Assembly (NCBI GenBank): GCA_023678885.1
Contig: CM043001.1
Span: forward strand, 1,622,001-1,686,000
From: Pogostemon cablin
Taxonomy: Eukaryota > Streptophyta > Magnoliopsida > Lamiales > Lamiaceae
Direction of reading: 5' to 3'
Length of the DNA stretch: 64,000 bases
Shown here: one piece after another, positions 33,094-44,783 of the stretch
Numbering within the stretch: position 1 is the stretch's first letter
Layout: each line of letters starts with the position of its first letter
Translations under genes and position numbers: made by a program
Notes under the pieces: generated by a model
Seen by the model: only the letters and a program-made list of their open reading frames with translations
Database searches by the model: none
Told to the model about the DNA's origin: nothing

Positions 33094-34031
33094 ATATATT
33101 CATATAGGTCCACACACAATAATACAATTATCCACTATATATTAAAATATTATATCCTCAAACTACTATCTATTAAATTATTATACTCTTTAATTTTTGA
33201 GTTAAAAAAATATTATAACTTTAATAGGACGGAGGGATTATATTTTAGGCGATATTTATATTGAATTGGGACTCGGTGTAGTGTGCAATCTTATTTTGAA
33301 AATCTTATTCTTCTAAACAACAAATTGTACCATTCGAAACTTGATGGAGATATATTTAGAATAAGTACTTTAATAATGTTTTGATTTGTTTTCTTTCATA
33401 TTTAGAATAATTAAGTATTAATGTTTTGATTAATTTCTTTTATAATATAGTTTTATCATTAATGTAATAGATTTTATTATTACCTATAAATAGGTGTTCT
33501 GATAATTGTATTAAGGGAGTTGAATTTGTTTAATGAAAATGAGAGTTATCTCATAACCTCTTTTACGGTATTCTAAGAATCAACGTATTTGAGTAATCTA
33601 TTTTCCAGTATTCTTTAAGAATTAACGGACTATAGAGTTCGTTCTCCATAGTTTTATCTTTAATACGCTCTCGCTGCATCAGAAACTCACAAAATAATAG
33701 TTGTTTCGAAGGGTACTATTTATCACGCAGAAGGATACAAGCCCAGAAACAAAATATCATAAATTCGTTTTTTAAGTATAACCATTCAAATTTTAGTGTT
33801 TGTAATCATAATTAATAGGTGTATTTAATTACTCAGATCAAATTTCCATGGCAAGAGATCTCCGAAACTCTCATTTATAGTTGCAAGATCAAATAGTACT
33901 TAACATCCATCCATCCATTACATAATCCCAAAAAAAACAAAAGGATCCATCCATCTTAAACCCAAAATCAAGATTAATCAAAAGTGCAAAAAAGTAGGGA
34001 AAAAAAAAGAAAAAAGAAAAAAACATATAGC

Positions 34032-34979
34032 TCAAACTTGTTGATTTGGTTTTGATGGGGGGCTAGAAATTGGCAATTCAATAGCAACAGAGGGGCACTT
34101 GACAGCTTTTCCCTTTTCTTCAATATCATCTGATCCAATCATTAATTGAACATTGTTGCCATGTGAGTTATTATTATTATTATCCTTTATGGGTTCTTCT
34201 GGTATGATTCTCAGCTTATTTTCTTGTTCTTCCTTGTACTTCCCCCACAGAACTGAGTAGAGACCCACCACAATTATGGCTGACCCCACCACCCTGTGAA
34301 TCATCATATTCCAAAGGAATTAGGATCAAGATGTTTTTGATGTGAATTAATTAAATGATGATGAATTTAATTATGTACTTACCCTCCAAGATAGATTTTT
34401 TCTGCTAGGATGAATGATCCCATGATTGCTACAATGATCATCATCAAAGGGCTGAAAGCTGTGGCAAAAACTGGCCCTTTTTGCTTCATCACTAGTCCTT
34501 GTACATAGTATGATATGCTTGAGGTCACAATTCCCTGCACACACATGTTAATTTGCATGAGAAAGAGAGAGAAGAGAAATTGTGTTTCATATGTGAGCTT
34601 TATTCAAAATAGTCTCAAGAAACTTAATTTCTCCGAAACAGTCTCATAACTTTTAAATTCTCACCAAAAAGATAATTTTTACTTAAAAATGTTCGATTTT
34701 ACTAATTCCGATGAGATTGAATTGGTGCTTTTACAAAATTATCAGACAAAATTGGTAAAAGGATACTTGTTTTGGAACGAAATCAGAGCAAACTGAAAGG
34801 TTTCGGATGAAAATAAATGTTGTAACTATTTTAAGACCTTTTCGAATAAAGTAAAAAGATACGAGACGATTTATATTTAAACACATATATTGGAAGCTAG
34901 CTAGAGGTCACAGCTACTAATTACTAAGATTCATAGCACGCATGATTTTGCAACTTATAAAACCTAGCTTAGCTTGCAT

Positions 34980-35010
<31 letters not shown>

Positions 35011-35818
35011 CTTACAGCATATGCTGCAGCAAGGAGATTCATATCCCAACCAATACTCCAAACAGATGGCTTATGCTCCATCACAAAAGTGACAGCAATA
35101 GCCTGCACAGTTCCCATGAAACACACCAATGATGTAAGAGAAAGCTGATGGTTGGAGTAGGTCTTCAGAGCTGCTTTCTGCAAGATGAAGAGAGATGCCC
35201 ATGCAAGGGTGGCAATGATCAGCAGGATGCACCCGATGAACCAGTCCCGGTCACTCGTCTCCCCACCGCCTTCTCCGCCACTCGTGTGGGCCTTCCTGTG
35301 GCTGGTCCACACCATCTCCACCAAAGGTCCCTTGTACAAGGTCATCAACATAGCCCCTCCCACTGTTATGATAGTCCCAACCACTTTTCCTTGGTATATC
35401 ACCTTCTTTAGGTTCACTTTCTCCATCCTAATTTATTCATTTCAACACATCAATTAATCTTCTTTCAATCATATATATACTCCCTCCTCCATCCTTATTA
35501 TGAATGCTTACGTTTGCTTTTTCCACGGAGATTAAAAAATATGTAAAGAATATTGAAGTGGAACACCCAAATTGGATATATGTAAATAAAGATTGAAATG
35601 TGAGGAAGGGAGTATATATATATATATATATATATAATCAATTAATTAATTACCTGAATATAATAGCCATCACAAATGTTAAGGCTGGTAACATGTTGCT
35701 CATAGCACATGAAAAGGTTGGTGAAGTCAGCTTCAATCCAGCATAGTAGAAATTTTGATCAATCACTGGCCTATTTTTTTAAAATTAAAAAAAAATCATA
35801 AATACTTACAAATTAATA

Positions 35819-35872
<54 letters not shown>

Positions 35873-36314
35873 TAGAATAAGGGGAATATTTATAATTTAC
35901 CCTAGAAGACCAAGAACAAAAATCTGCATGAAAACTGGGAAAGTTATCTTTGGCTGTGCTTTCCTGCAACAATAATTATAACTAATTAGCACATGCATGA
36001 ACTAACTACTTCAACTAATAAATTCAAATTAATTCATCAAAAAAAAAAAAAAAAAAAGAAGATGTTGTAATAAATGGAAGTAGGGTATATTTACTATATA
36101 TATACCTCTCAAAGAAGAAAGCAAAGGGAGCAATGACAGCAGTAGCAATGGCATGTCGATAGACGACGAGCACGTAATGGCTCATTCCTCCATTGAGAGA
36201 GATCTTAGTGATGATGTTCATGCCTGCATATCCAAACTGCAAACATATCATTGCTACATAGGGTTTGCAGTTCTTCATTAAGCTCCCACATGATGATCCA
36301 CTCTCTCTCATCAT
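34032..36314 (-). CDS. WAT1-related / UMAMIT transporter, EamA family (404 aa)
   Basis: Six exons on the minus strand, in order of translation: 36314-36106, 35963-35901, 35770-35654, 35427-35016, 34534-34383, 34293-34032. All are GT-AG and the sum is 1215 nt. The protein is a multi-pass membrane protein of the drug/metabolite transporter superfamily, with two EamA repeats and about ten hydrophobic segments. Recognisable blocks are MICLQFGYAGMNIITKISLN, YRHAIATAVIAPFAFFFER, PVIDQNFYYAGLKLTSPTF, MLPALTFVMAIIFR, VGGAMLMTLYKGP and FSPLMMIIVAIMGSFILAEK. The C-terminus after about residue 335 is hydrophilic and contains an Asn run. The family exports amino acids (UMAMIT) or vacuolar auxin (WAT1). 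The sequence looks closest to the At1g21890/At1g44800/At4g08300 subgroup, from memory. Two adjacent ATGs begin the frame, and Met13 is another possible start. The substrate is not inferable. Confidence 0.92.
34600..34860. mobile_element. candidate MITE in WAT1-related intron 4
   Basis: CTTTATTCAAAATAG at the left and CTTTTCGAATAAAG at the right are imperfect inverted ends. An inverted, diverged relative of its interior (TCTCACCAAAAAGATAATTT) occurs at 36780-36965. No target-site duplication was resolved. Confidence 0.4.
34978..35010. repeat. (GA)n microsatellite next to the exon 4 donor
   Basis: GAGA repeats broken by one AAAG. On the gene's own strand this is a CT-rich run that begins four bases after the GTAAG donor at 35015-35011. 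Confidence 0.85.
35478..35614. mobile_element. Stowaway-like MITE in WAT1-related intron 3
   Basis: TACTCCCTCCTCCATCC on the left and GGAAGGGAGTA on the right, with TA targets. About 137 bp, followed by a (TA)n run to 35634. Confidence 0.6.
35819..35868. repeat. (TA)n microsatellite in WAT1-related intron 2
   Basis: About 24 uninterrupted TA units, likely highly polymorphic. Confidence 0.9.
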
Positions 36315-37628
36315 CTTTGCTATATATTGATTCTCTCTCTACAAACTTGTTTCCAAGTTAGGAGTGAAGTTGTGAAGGAGCATATTTATAGTGTTATGGG
36401 GAAACATTTCAGTTCATATGGAATCTGATGGAATATTAGAAAAGCAAAATAGTGTTATCCATAATGGGCTTTAATTTATTTGGAAGATGATGAGAAAATT
36501 ATATGAGAATTAATTAATTAATTGAATTATTTTATATGTATGGAATGGAGTCCACGTACACAGAATAAGGCATCTGACTCAGGAAACAAATAAATGAAGA
36601 AGAATTTCATTGCGTAAGCTAACACATAGTAGTAAATTATTTATCACAATTATTATTCATGTTTTGATTGCAATTTGTATACATGCATGCACACACAAAT
36701 ATATAGAAATTGAGTTTAAAACATGAACTATCCAATAATTTTTTACTATATTTGAAATGTAAAAAAAAAAAAAAAGTTAGGAAATTCATTTTTGTTCTAA
36801 AAAATATTTTTATTTATTTCGTCCTATAACTTTTGTAAGCACCGATTCAGTCACATGGTTCAGTCACATAGAATTAGAAAAATTGACATTTAAGTAAAAA
36901 GAATCTCATTTTGGTGAGAATTTAAAAATTATAAGATTGTTGAAAAATTAAGTTTTTATGAACTATTTTAAATAAAATATATTTATATGGGACAATTTTG
37001 ATTTTAAACTCTATGGAAATTAAAAAGTCTATAATTCTAGGAGAAAATCCACGAGAATAAAAAGGGATTGAAAAAAAAATAGCATGCTATAAGTATACTG
37101 ATACACCATACAATGTTAATTTTACATTTAGGTTGATGTGGTTCGAATTTTTTGTGATATTATGATGTATAATCTCACACACATAAAGAGGAAAGAAAAC
37201 TAAGTCTTGAACAAATAGTTTTGATTAATAGTATATTATCTCGATTGTCCAATTACACATAATTGAATGGAAGACACTTAACAAAGATAAAGAAATTAAA
37301 TTCTGAGGGTATAAATTCTGAGTGCAAAGATTAGACTTAGTCTATTATAAATGTTACTCTCATAGCTAATGATAAAAAAATGATGCACCATGTTAACGAG
37401 GCACAAGCTGAAATGTCAGGTGCTAAACGAAAGCATAAACAATTAGGGTAATGATTAAAATTTCTGTCTGAATATTTTTTGTCAAAAGAATATTATACTA
37501 TCATATCATCATTGAATGAGTGAATATAGAAAAAAAATAAAATTAAACCCTAAGAAAAGCATAAACTCTAAGAGCTGTAGGAGATAGATTTTATTCATGT
37601 TTCTCCTATACGGGTTCATTCATACAAC

Positions 37629-38076
37629 GGGAAAATTACACTTTTGGTTCCGTAAAAATTGCTCAATGCCAAAAAAATTCTAAAACTAGTAGATTTAGTC
37701 CCATAGGAATTTTTCATCAAACTCTATTAATAGTTAACGAAATATTCTGAACCGTTAGCATAGACCAAAATGACAACTTGTAGATTTGATTTCATAATTT
37801 GCAAAAATAATCCTCAAAGAAAACCAATACAATGTTTATTGAGAGAGAAAACAAAGGAGAATTGTCGTAATGGACTATGTCTATGTTGAAAGACAGAAAA
37901 TAATATAAATCTGGTAGTTTATAATAAGATAAGTTAATTTGGGATGAAAATTTTCGAAAAATTATGGTTATAATATTTTTATGGGACCAAAACTTTTAGC
38001 TATGAGACCAGTGAATTTCTACGGGACTAAAATTGAATTGAAGGAATTCTTATGGAACCAAATGTGACATTTTCCC
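37629..38076. mobile_element. Mutator-like MITE (448 bp)
   Basis: Inverted ends of about 27 bp: GGGAAAATTACACTTTTGGT at the left, and ACCAAATGTGACATTTTCCC at the right. It is flanked by a perfect 10-bp direct repeat TTCATACAAC (37619-37628 and 38077-38086). The interior also contains many inverted GGGACTAAA/TTTAGTCCC-like motifs. There is no transposase. Confidence 0.82.
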
Positions 38077-39084
38077 TTCATACAACTAACAATATTTGAA
38101 ATAATATACAAAAGCGGCCCCTTAATATACCTCTATAAAGCTCACACACAACATTAATAATTCATTACACATTAAAATATTATATACTATATTTCTTAAT
38201 TTTTTTTTAAAAAAAGCATAACTATTATAATGAGATGAAGTATGAAATTATGCATATGCAAAGTGAACGAGAATTAATCCTGTACATACAATAATTATCT
38301 TATTTAATAAGATGATATACAAAAGTGATAAAAAAAATCCGAATTATTATATTTTCATTTAAATCTAATTTGATTTTGGAAATAATTATTACAAAATATA
38401 TGGAGTATTAGGAATCTAATGCATCGCTTCAATGACGATGCACATGTCAACTCATCAAATGCACAATAATATCATTCACACTGTAGATCATATCATAACA
38501 TGTCGTTGAATAAAATAATCATATAATTATATTTATGCGTCATAATATAAAAGTATTCTGCAAAACTCTCCATTTCAACTCAAAATAAAATATAAATTTT
38601 TATATCATCGAAATATATAACATATCATAATTTAGAGTTTTAGCAAGATATCTAGGTATCGATGCACATGTAAAATTAGAATTGTTAAAAAGTAATTAGA
38701 TCTATTTAAATGAAATAAAACACATTTTTCAATTAAATTTTAAAAAATAATAAAATTATAAATGTATATTCTAAATGCACTCTATAAATCCTAGAGTGCA
38801 CCAATCATCACTTGCACCCAAATTAATTATGGTTAAATTATTATTGAGACGTTCTCGATCTGTTCTTATAGTAAACAATCTTAATAATACATGTACGATA
38901 CGTAGGAATAAAATATATATATATGGGACAAATAATAAATAATAATCACTTTTCTTGCATCTTAAGTAGTTACAAATTAATTCTAGCTCACAATCAGAAT
39001 CGAATCAACTTGCTTTATCTTATAAAAAAAACCACAATTGCTTTAAACATCCAGAGGAGTATATATATATAGTGCAGTATTAGA

Positions 39085-39280
39085 TTTGATCATCTCACGT
39101 TAATATCATTTTATATATTTGTATGTAGTTATTATTTTTTATTAAGGTTATTATCACCTTTTATTTATATTATAAATTAATTATGAAATAGTTCATTATA
39201 TTATTATCAATTTTTATTAAAATATTATTATTTTTTATCAGTCACATATAAGTCATTATGTATTACGATATCACATAAGT
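39085..39280. mobile_element. TTATCA-rich MITE-like repeat
   Basis: Shares the TTATCACCTTTTATTTATAT and ATGAAATAGTTCATTAT blocks, and CTCACGTTA / TCACATAAG ends, with the repeat at 948-1150. No clear duplication is seen at its edges. Confidence 0.4.
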
Positions 39281-42200
39281 TTTATATATATATATATATA
39301 TATTGTATAGAGAGAGAGGGGATGAGAGGAGGGGGAGAGAGAGAAGTGGAGCACTACCTAATTAGAAAAAAATGGACGTCTAATCATCTCCAATTAAGAG
39401 AGAGAGAGAGAGTAGAAATGATGAGAGAAGGTTAATTGTGTAGACACAGTGGCTTCCACAAACTCAAAATGTGTCGAATCGTTGTCGTTTTGATGAATTA
39501 AAAAATTTATTACATCATTTCTCATACTTGGCAGCTTTGCACCCCATTTACACCACCATCCTCTCTTTTCCATCCACATTTTCCAAATTCTCCATTATTA
39601 ATCCCTACTACATTTATTCATTATTCATTAAACAATACCCATTAGTGATAACCTAGTTTATGATAATTCATTTTGGATTTTTTGTACGATAAATTTTAAT
39701 AATTAATTAAAAATTAATGATGATGATATATTTAAAATAATATCAATGATATGAAAAAAAAAAAAAAAAACGAGTGTGGTGGAGAGAAAATAGTGTAGTA
39801 AATAGAGAAGATAAGATTTATAATAGACGAGTGAATTAAGGATTAATAGAGTTCACCAATTCTTAATTAAATTAACCAATTGTACTCTTCTTTGCAATTT
39901 CATCTTTCATTTCTTTTGTGATTTTTTTTTTAAAAAAAACTTACATAATGAATTTGGATGAGAAAGAATTGTAGACTAAGATATTTAAAATTAATGATGT
40001 ATATTAAATTAATCATGGTACGTACATAGTTAATTTAGAAGAATCTAGCTAGGACTATAAAAAAATATATATTATAATTATTAAATGTATATAGGTATGT
40101 AAATGGATAAGATATAGTGTTCCTCATTTGGATTAAATGAAGTAAGAAGGCAACAGTATCTATATAAGTATATATCTTTATGAGCTACCTAAGATTCATT
40201 TGAAATGATGACGCATGCACCGTGTGGCTACCTTTGAATATTCCTACTTAATTTGTGTTTGATTGCATCATAAAGTATTATTATAATCAAGGATACATTA
40301 TTACTTTTTATTTTATAAAATTAGGAGCTAGCATTTCAATAATCTATCTATGTTTTGGGTTTTGATAATAGGGTTTTCTATTCAAAACTCACACTTAATT
40401 TTTTTAAAATCTTATAAATTATACTCCGATCCTTTATCTTTATATATTTTCAATTTGCACACCTCATTTTAATTTTTACGATTTTTTTTGGTAGATGAGA
40501 TCCACATAAAACAATTAATATATCTCTATAAAACCATATACAACACTAATACAACTATTCACTTTACATGAAAATATTATATCTTTCAATGCACTACACA
40601 TCAAAATACTATATTTCTTAATTCCCGCGCAAAAAGAAAATGTAAAGACTAAAACGGGACCGAATGAATATATATTCCCTGTCTATCCACTTTTCATATA
40701 TTCTCTTACATCAATGAATACTTCATTACACATATTATTATATAATTTTTATACAATAATTGATTTGACATAAAATTAATCTCTATCCTATCAAAACTCA
40801 AAATAAAAATTCATGATTTTATATATATAGTTAGGTTTTTAAATATAAATAAGAAAATGAAACTATTTAACCTTCTAATAATCAAGAAAAATATATATGA
40901 GGTGGAGTGTTAATGTGAAAAACTTAATGGGACTGAAGAAGTATGCTTACAATTTACTACCATTTATTTAAAATTAAAATTAAAGGTGAAAAAGTATAAC
41001 TAAAACTAAAATATTTAAGTTTTAATACGGGATGGGAAGAGTATTCTTAATATTCATGAAAAAAGCAAAAACATGTAGAGTCGACAGAGTGAGTATTTTA
41101 TAATAACACCAAAATAAAATGATATAAATATGAGAAGAAAATAAAATCCTAATGGATTAATATACAAATATTAAATGTACTTAAAGAGCAAAATTTGAAG
41201 CTAAGAAGTAATATAGATAGATAGATACTCAAAATTAATAATTATATGTATATATGTCCACCTAATTAACTCAAGTAATTATTTCTCTAAAACATCTCTA
41301 ACACAATATTATTTCTCTAAAATATCTCTCACACAATGTAAAGAGGAAGAGGAGTACATCGAAAACATTCGATTCTAAACTAAACAAGATTTATTTTCCT
41401 TCTAAAATATGATACTATGATTGAAGTACTAAATCATTTCAAGAAAATTGTCCTAATAATTAGCTGCTGATTCCACTTGATTATTTTATTTTATTTTATA
41501 ATTTTTATAAGTTACAAGTAGGGAGGGTGGAAGATTTATTTAATTTGAATTAAAGATTTGATTGACGTTGCCAGTCACACTACCAACAATCACACGACTA
41601 TGCATAATATATATTTGTGCGTGCCACTAATATATCTTAATCTTCTAATCTTTAATTAATATTTTTTCCATTAAGAATAATTAATCTTAATTAGCAAGTA
41701 TTATTCACTCTCAAGTCGCTATCTAAAAATGCATGGATAATATTAAATCATTTTTACTGTTATGTAATATAAATGTAAATAACATCGATCCAGTTTGGTA
41801 GAGTACTTTTTTTTTTCTTTTTTTTTTCGTGTGTCAATTACTAACACGGAAAAAAAATCATAAATCAGAATTTCTATTTTTATTTAAGTATAACTTTTTT
41901 TAAAAACTATGATACAGAAAATAATACATTTATTTTTTAGAAATTTTGGACTAATATAGAGTAGATAATATTGTTGTGAGTGAAAGTAATAAATATAAAT
42001 ATATATATATATATATATTAATTTGAAAAAAAATAGTAGCATAATCATATATACTAAACTCCAACTCCTTGAAAAAAATTAATACTTTTCCTTAAAAATT
42101 AAGAACACACGGTTGAGGAACACAAAAGTATTAGTACTATAATTCTAACATATATTCATATGCTATTTAAAATTTTAAATTAATAAATCTACGAATTGCA

Positions 42201-44030
42201 AGACTTTGCTTTGGCTTCTTTGTGGTCAATTCTCCGACTTAAAAAGGACTCCAATAATTGAATCTTTTTCTAATTAAATAATCCCCTTAAAAAATGTATT
42301 ATTAGTGGAAGATTTATTTTAATTTTTAAATAATTTTTTAAATAATTAACTTAGTCTTTTGAAACCTAGTCACTACCCATTGCAATAATTCAACAGATTT
42401 AATGAGAGAGATATGTATGTAACATTTTGGATTAATAAATGTTTGCTGCACTTCAACTAATTAATAATTAAGAAAATGCTGTTACCTTTTTATACCATAC
42501 AAAGTAAGCATTGCATTTTCGGTTCTTTATAATTATTACTATAGATCATTGCTATTATAATTTACAAAGAATTGAGTGATACCTTCTCATTCTCAATTGT
42601 TGAGTTTTTGTGAGAGGAATAAGAAATCATAATAATATTATAATTAAAAGTGAATTTCGTGATGACTATGAATATAACCGTTTGTACAAGATTATTTACA
42701 AAATTATTTTTTCCAAGTTAATCAATAATTAAAAATTCTCTTAAGGGGTCTTAGGAACCTATGAAAAAGATGGTCTTTTGGACCTTTATAAAGGTGAAGA
42801 TTTTATGACCTATATCAAAGAGTTACATATTTATAAAAAGGATATGAATGAGAAAAATATTATATCAATCAGTTCAGTTTAATTATGTGACTTATTATGA
42901 TTGCATGTGATGTTTGGTATGATAAGTAATAATTTCTAACTAAGCTGTGATTTTGCTCGCCAATTTATCTTTTCCATTTCAAATGAAGGTACTGGCGTGG
43001 TGGATTTGGAGGATGCGGACAGTTTAATTTTTTTTTTTTTTAAAAAAAAATCTTTAGGGTCATTTTCAAATTGCAAGAGATATTGAACTTGTGCATTTAT
43101 TTTAGAAATTTTGTTTGAATTTTTAATAATTAAGTTAAGTAGGAATTTTGTTTTTATTAAATTTTAAGCCGTTTAAATTAATTATTTGTATAAGCTTCAG
43201 TTGAGATGGTTTCTCTCTTAAATTGAGATGTTTTAAATAAGTGAAAATTTAGGATGTGACAGTGGAAGAGAGTTCAATCCATTCATGAATCGATTGAAGT
43301 CTTCAAAATTTCCAGATTCATGAAGCAGCACAGTGGCATGATCATCAACGGCTATATCCCCTTTCCTTCCCACAAAATATGAACCTCTATGAGGCTTTAT
43401 TTATACAGGTAAAATTTTGGGCTGATTTCATAGGCCCAACAGAAACAAATCCAATGGGCTGGCTATTGCAGTTGTATCGTTCTGGCCCAACGGCTGTAAA
43501 AATTAACAGCTGTATCAATGTTTACAAATAAGAATATAATTACCCTCATACTAATTAAAATATAGTAGTTATCGTTGTAATATATATATATTTTTTAATT
43601 TAGTATATTGGCCAAATGGATTGATCAATGCGGTGTTGAGAGTATATAATTATTTGATTTCATGTCCAAAATACTTTGAAATAATTTCAGAAATAACGAA
43701 ATTAGTTATCTTTAGTAAATGTTTAATATATGTAAATAAATAATTTTATTAAAATATTTATCCATGATTATTAATGCTGTTCCTAAAATTATATACCATC
43801 ATGTAATTTAAATTAGCATTGAAGAATGAATGAGATTATCACTTTAATACTTCAGATTATCACTTTAATACTTGTGACAATGACTATATATATTGGCAAA
43901 AAGTTGTTACAATTTACAATTTAATAATCCTTTAATATCGAATTGTAAAAAAAAAATTGTGTGTACGGAGCACACGCCTTTACAATTTATAATTTAGTAA
44001 CCCTTTAATACCAAATGGTAAAAGCGTTAC

Positions 44031-44660
44031 TGTTGTAGATTATGATATGACTGAGTAACAATCAAACTTAGTTATGGATACACAATCAAACAATGGATTG
44101 AATCCAAGAAACTTGATCACATATGATAACAAAATTGAGTTTGTATGTGTATGTGTAATTGTATGAAGAAGAATGCGTTTATAGTGGTTCAGCTTATTTT
44201 CACAAGCTTACATCCACTGTGAGAGAGAGATCTTTTATTGATTGAGAGAGCAAAATGTGTTACAATTCGTATATGCATGAATCACAGCAATATATACACT
44301 TCATGCATGCACAGAAAGTTACAGGACCAGTACGTGTAACCGACTTCCAGCTGGATTCTCAGTTGGTTAAAACGAATCTCGACGGTTATAACCAACTCCA
44401 TCACACACCCTGCATGGCCAGCTATCCATTCATGTATGGAACTTTCCAGAAACCGTTTGGACGCGAACTGTACAACGGCCATAAGTCACCCCGCTCACAA
44501 TTGATGCACCCGGTGTAGCTTTATTGCTTGTTTGTGTGTTTCTTGATTCTGCTGATGCTGGTGCAACCGTTTCACTCATGCATCACCATCAGCTTCAATC
44601 TTAAACACACACACACTCATCCTAATGTTGATCACTCATTAGTATGTAGTTTTCACCACA
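44031..44660 (-). repeat. 3' LTR of the Copia element 44031-49496
   Basis: Read on the minus strand it begins TGTGGTGAAAAC and ends CTACAACA. It keeps five bases (TTTGG near 44456) that are missing from the other LTR. Confidence 0.92.
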
Positions 44661-44671
44661 ATTCTCCACCT
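44661..44671 (-). promoter_or_regulatory. polypurine tract of the Copia element 44031-49496
   Basis: AGGTGGAGAAT on the minus strand abuts the 3' LTR. Confidence 0.65.
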
Positions 44672-44783
44672 AAAACTTCATACTCAACCAATACTCAATC
44701 ACTCCTTCACTTCACTGTTTTATCAAGACAGCCAACTTGCACACTGCTTTTCAAGAGAGCAGCTGAACTCTCCACTGATATGT

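Larger units (their letters stand above)
31352..34031. other. intergenic DNA between MAP65-5 and the WAT1-related gene
   Basis: AT-rich, without a gene. It holds small Stowaway-type elements (31748-31828, 32794-33093), a 74-bp duplicated block around TTTGCYCGGGACGGAGGGA (32601-32735), and a candidate solo LTR region (about 33240-33700). The last 100 bases before 34032 are A-rich and would be the 3' region of the WAT1-related gene. Confidence 0.55.
36315..44025. other. long gene-free AT-rich region
   Basis: 7.7 kb without a credible gene. The only frame above 60 residues at 39394-39656 is a composition artefact. Identified items are a Mutator-like MITE (37629-38076), a TTATCA-rich repeat (about 39085-39280), GA- and TA-rich microsatellites (39287-39420, 42000-42018), a diverged 71-bp duplication at about 43905-44025, and a possible retroelement scrap with GGCCCAAC motifs (43310-43510). 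The proximal 500 bp hold the WAT1-related promoter. I could not pick a convincing TATA box. Confidence 0.5.
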
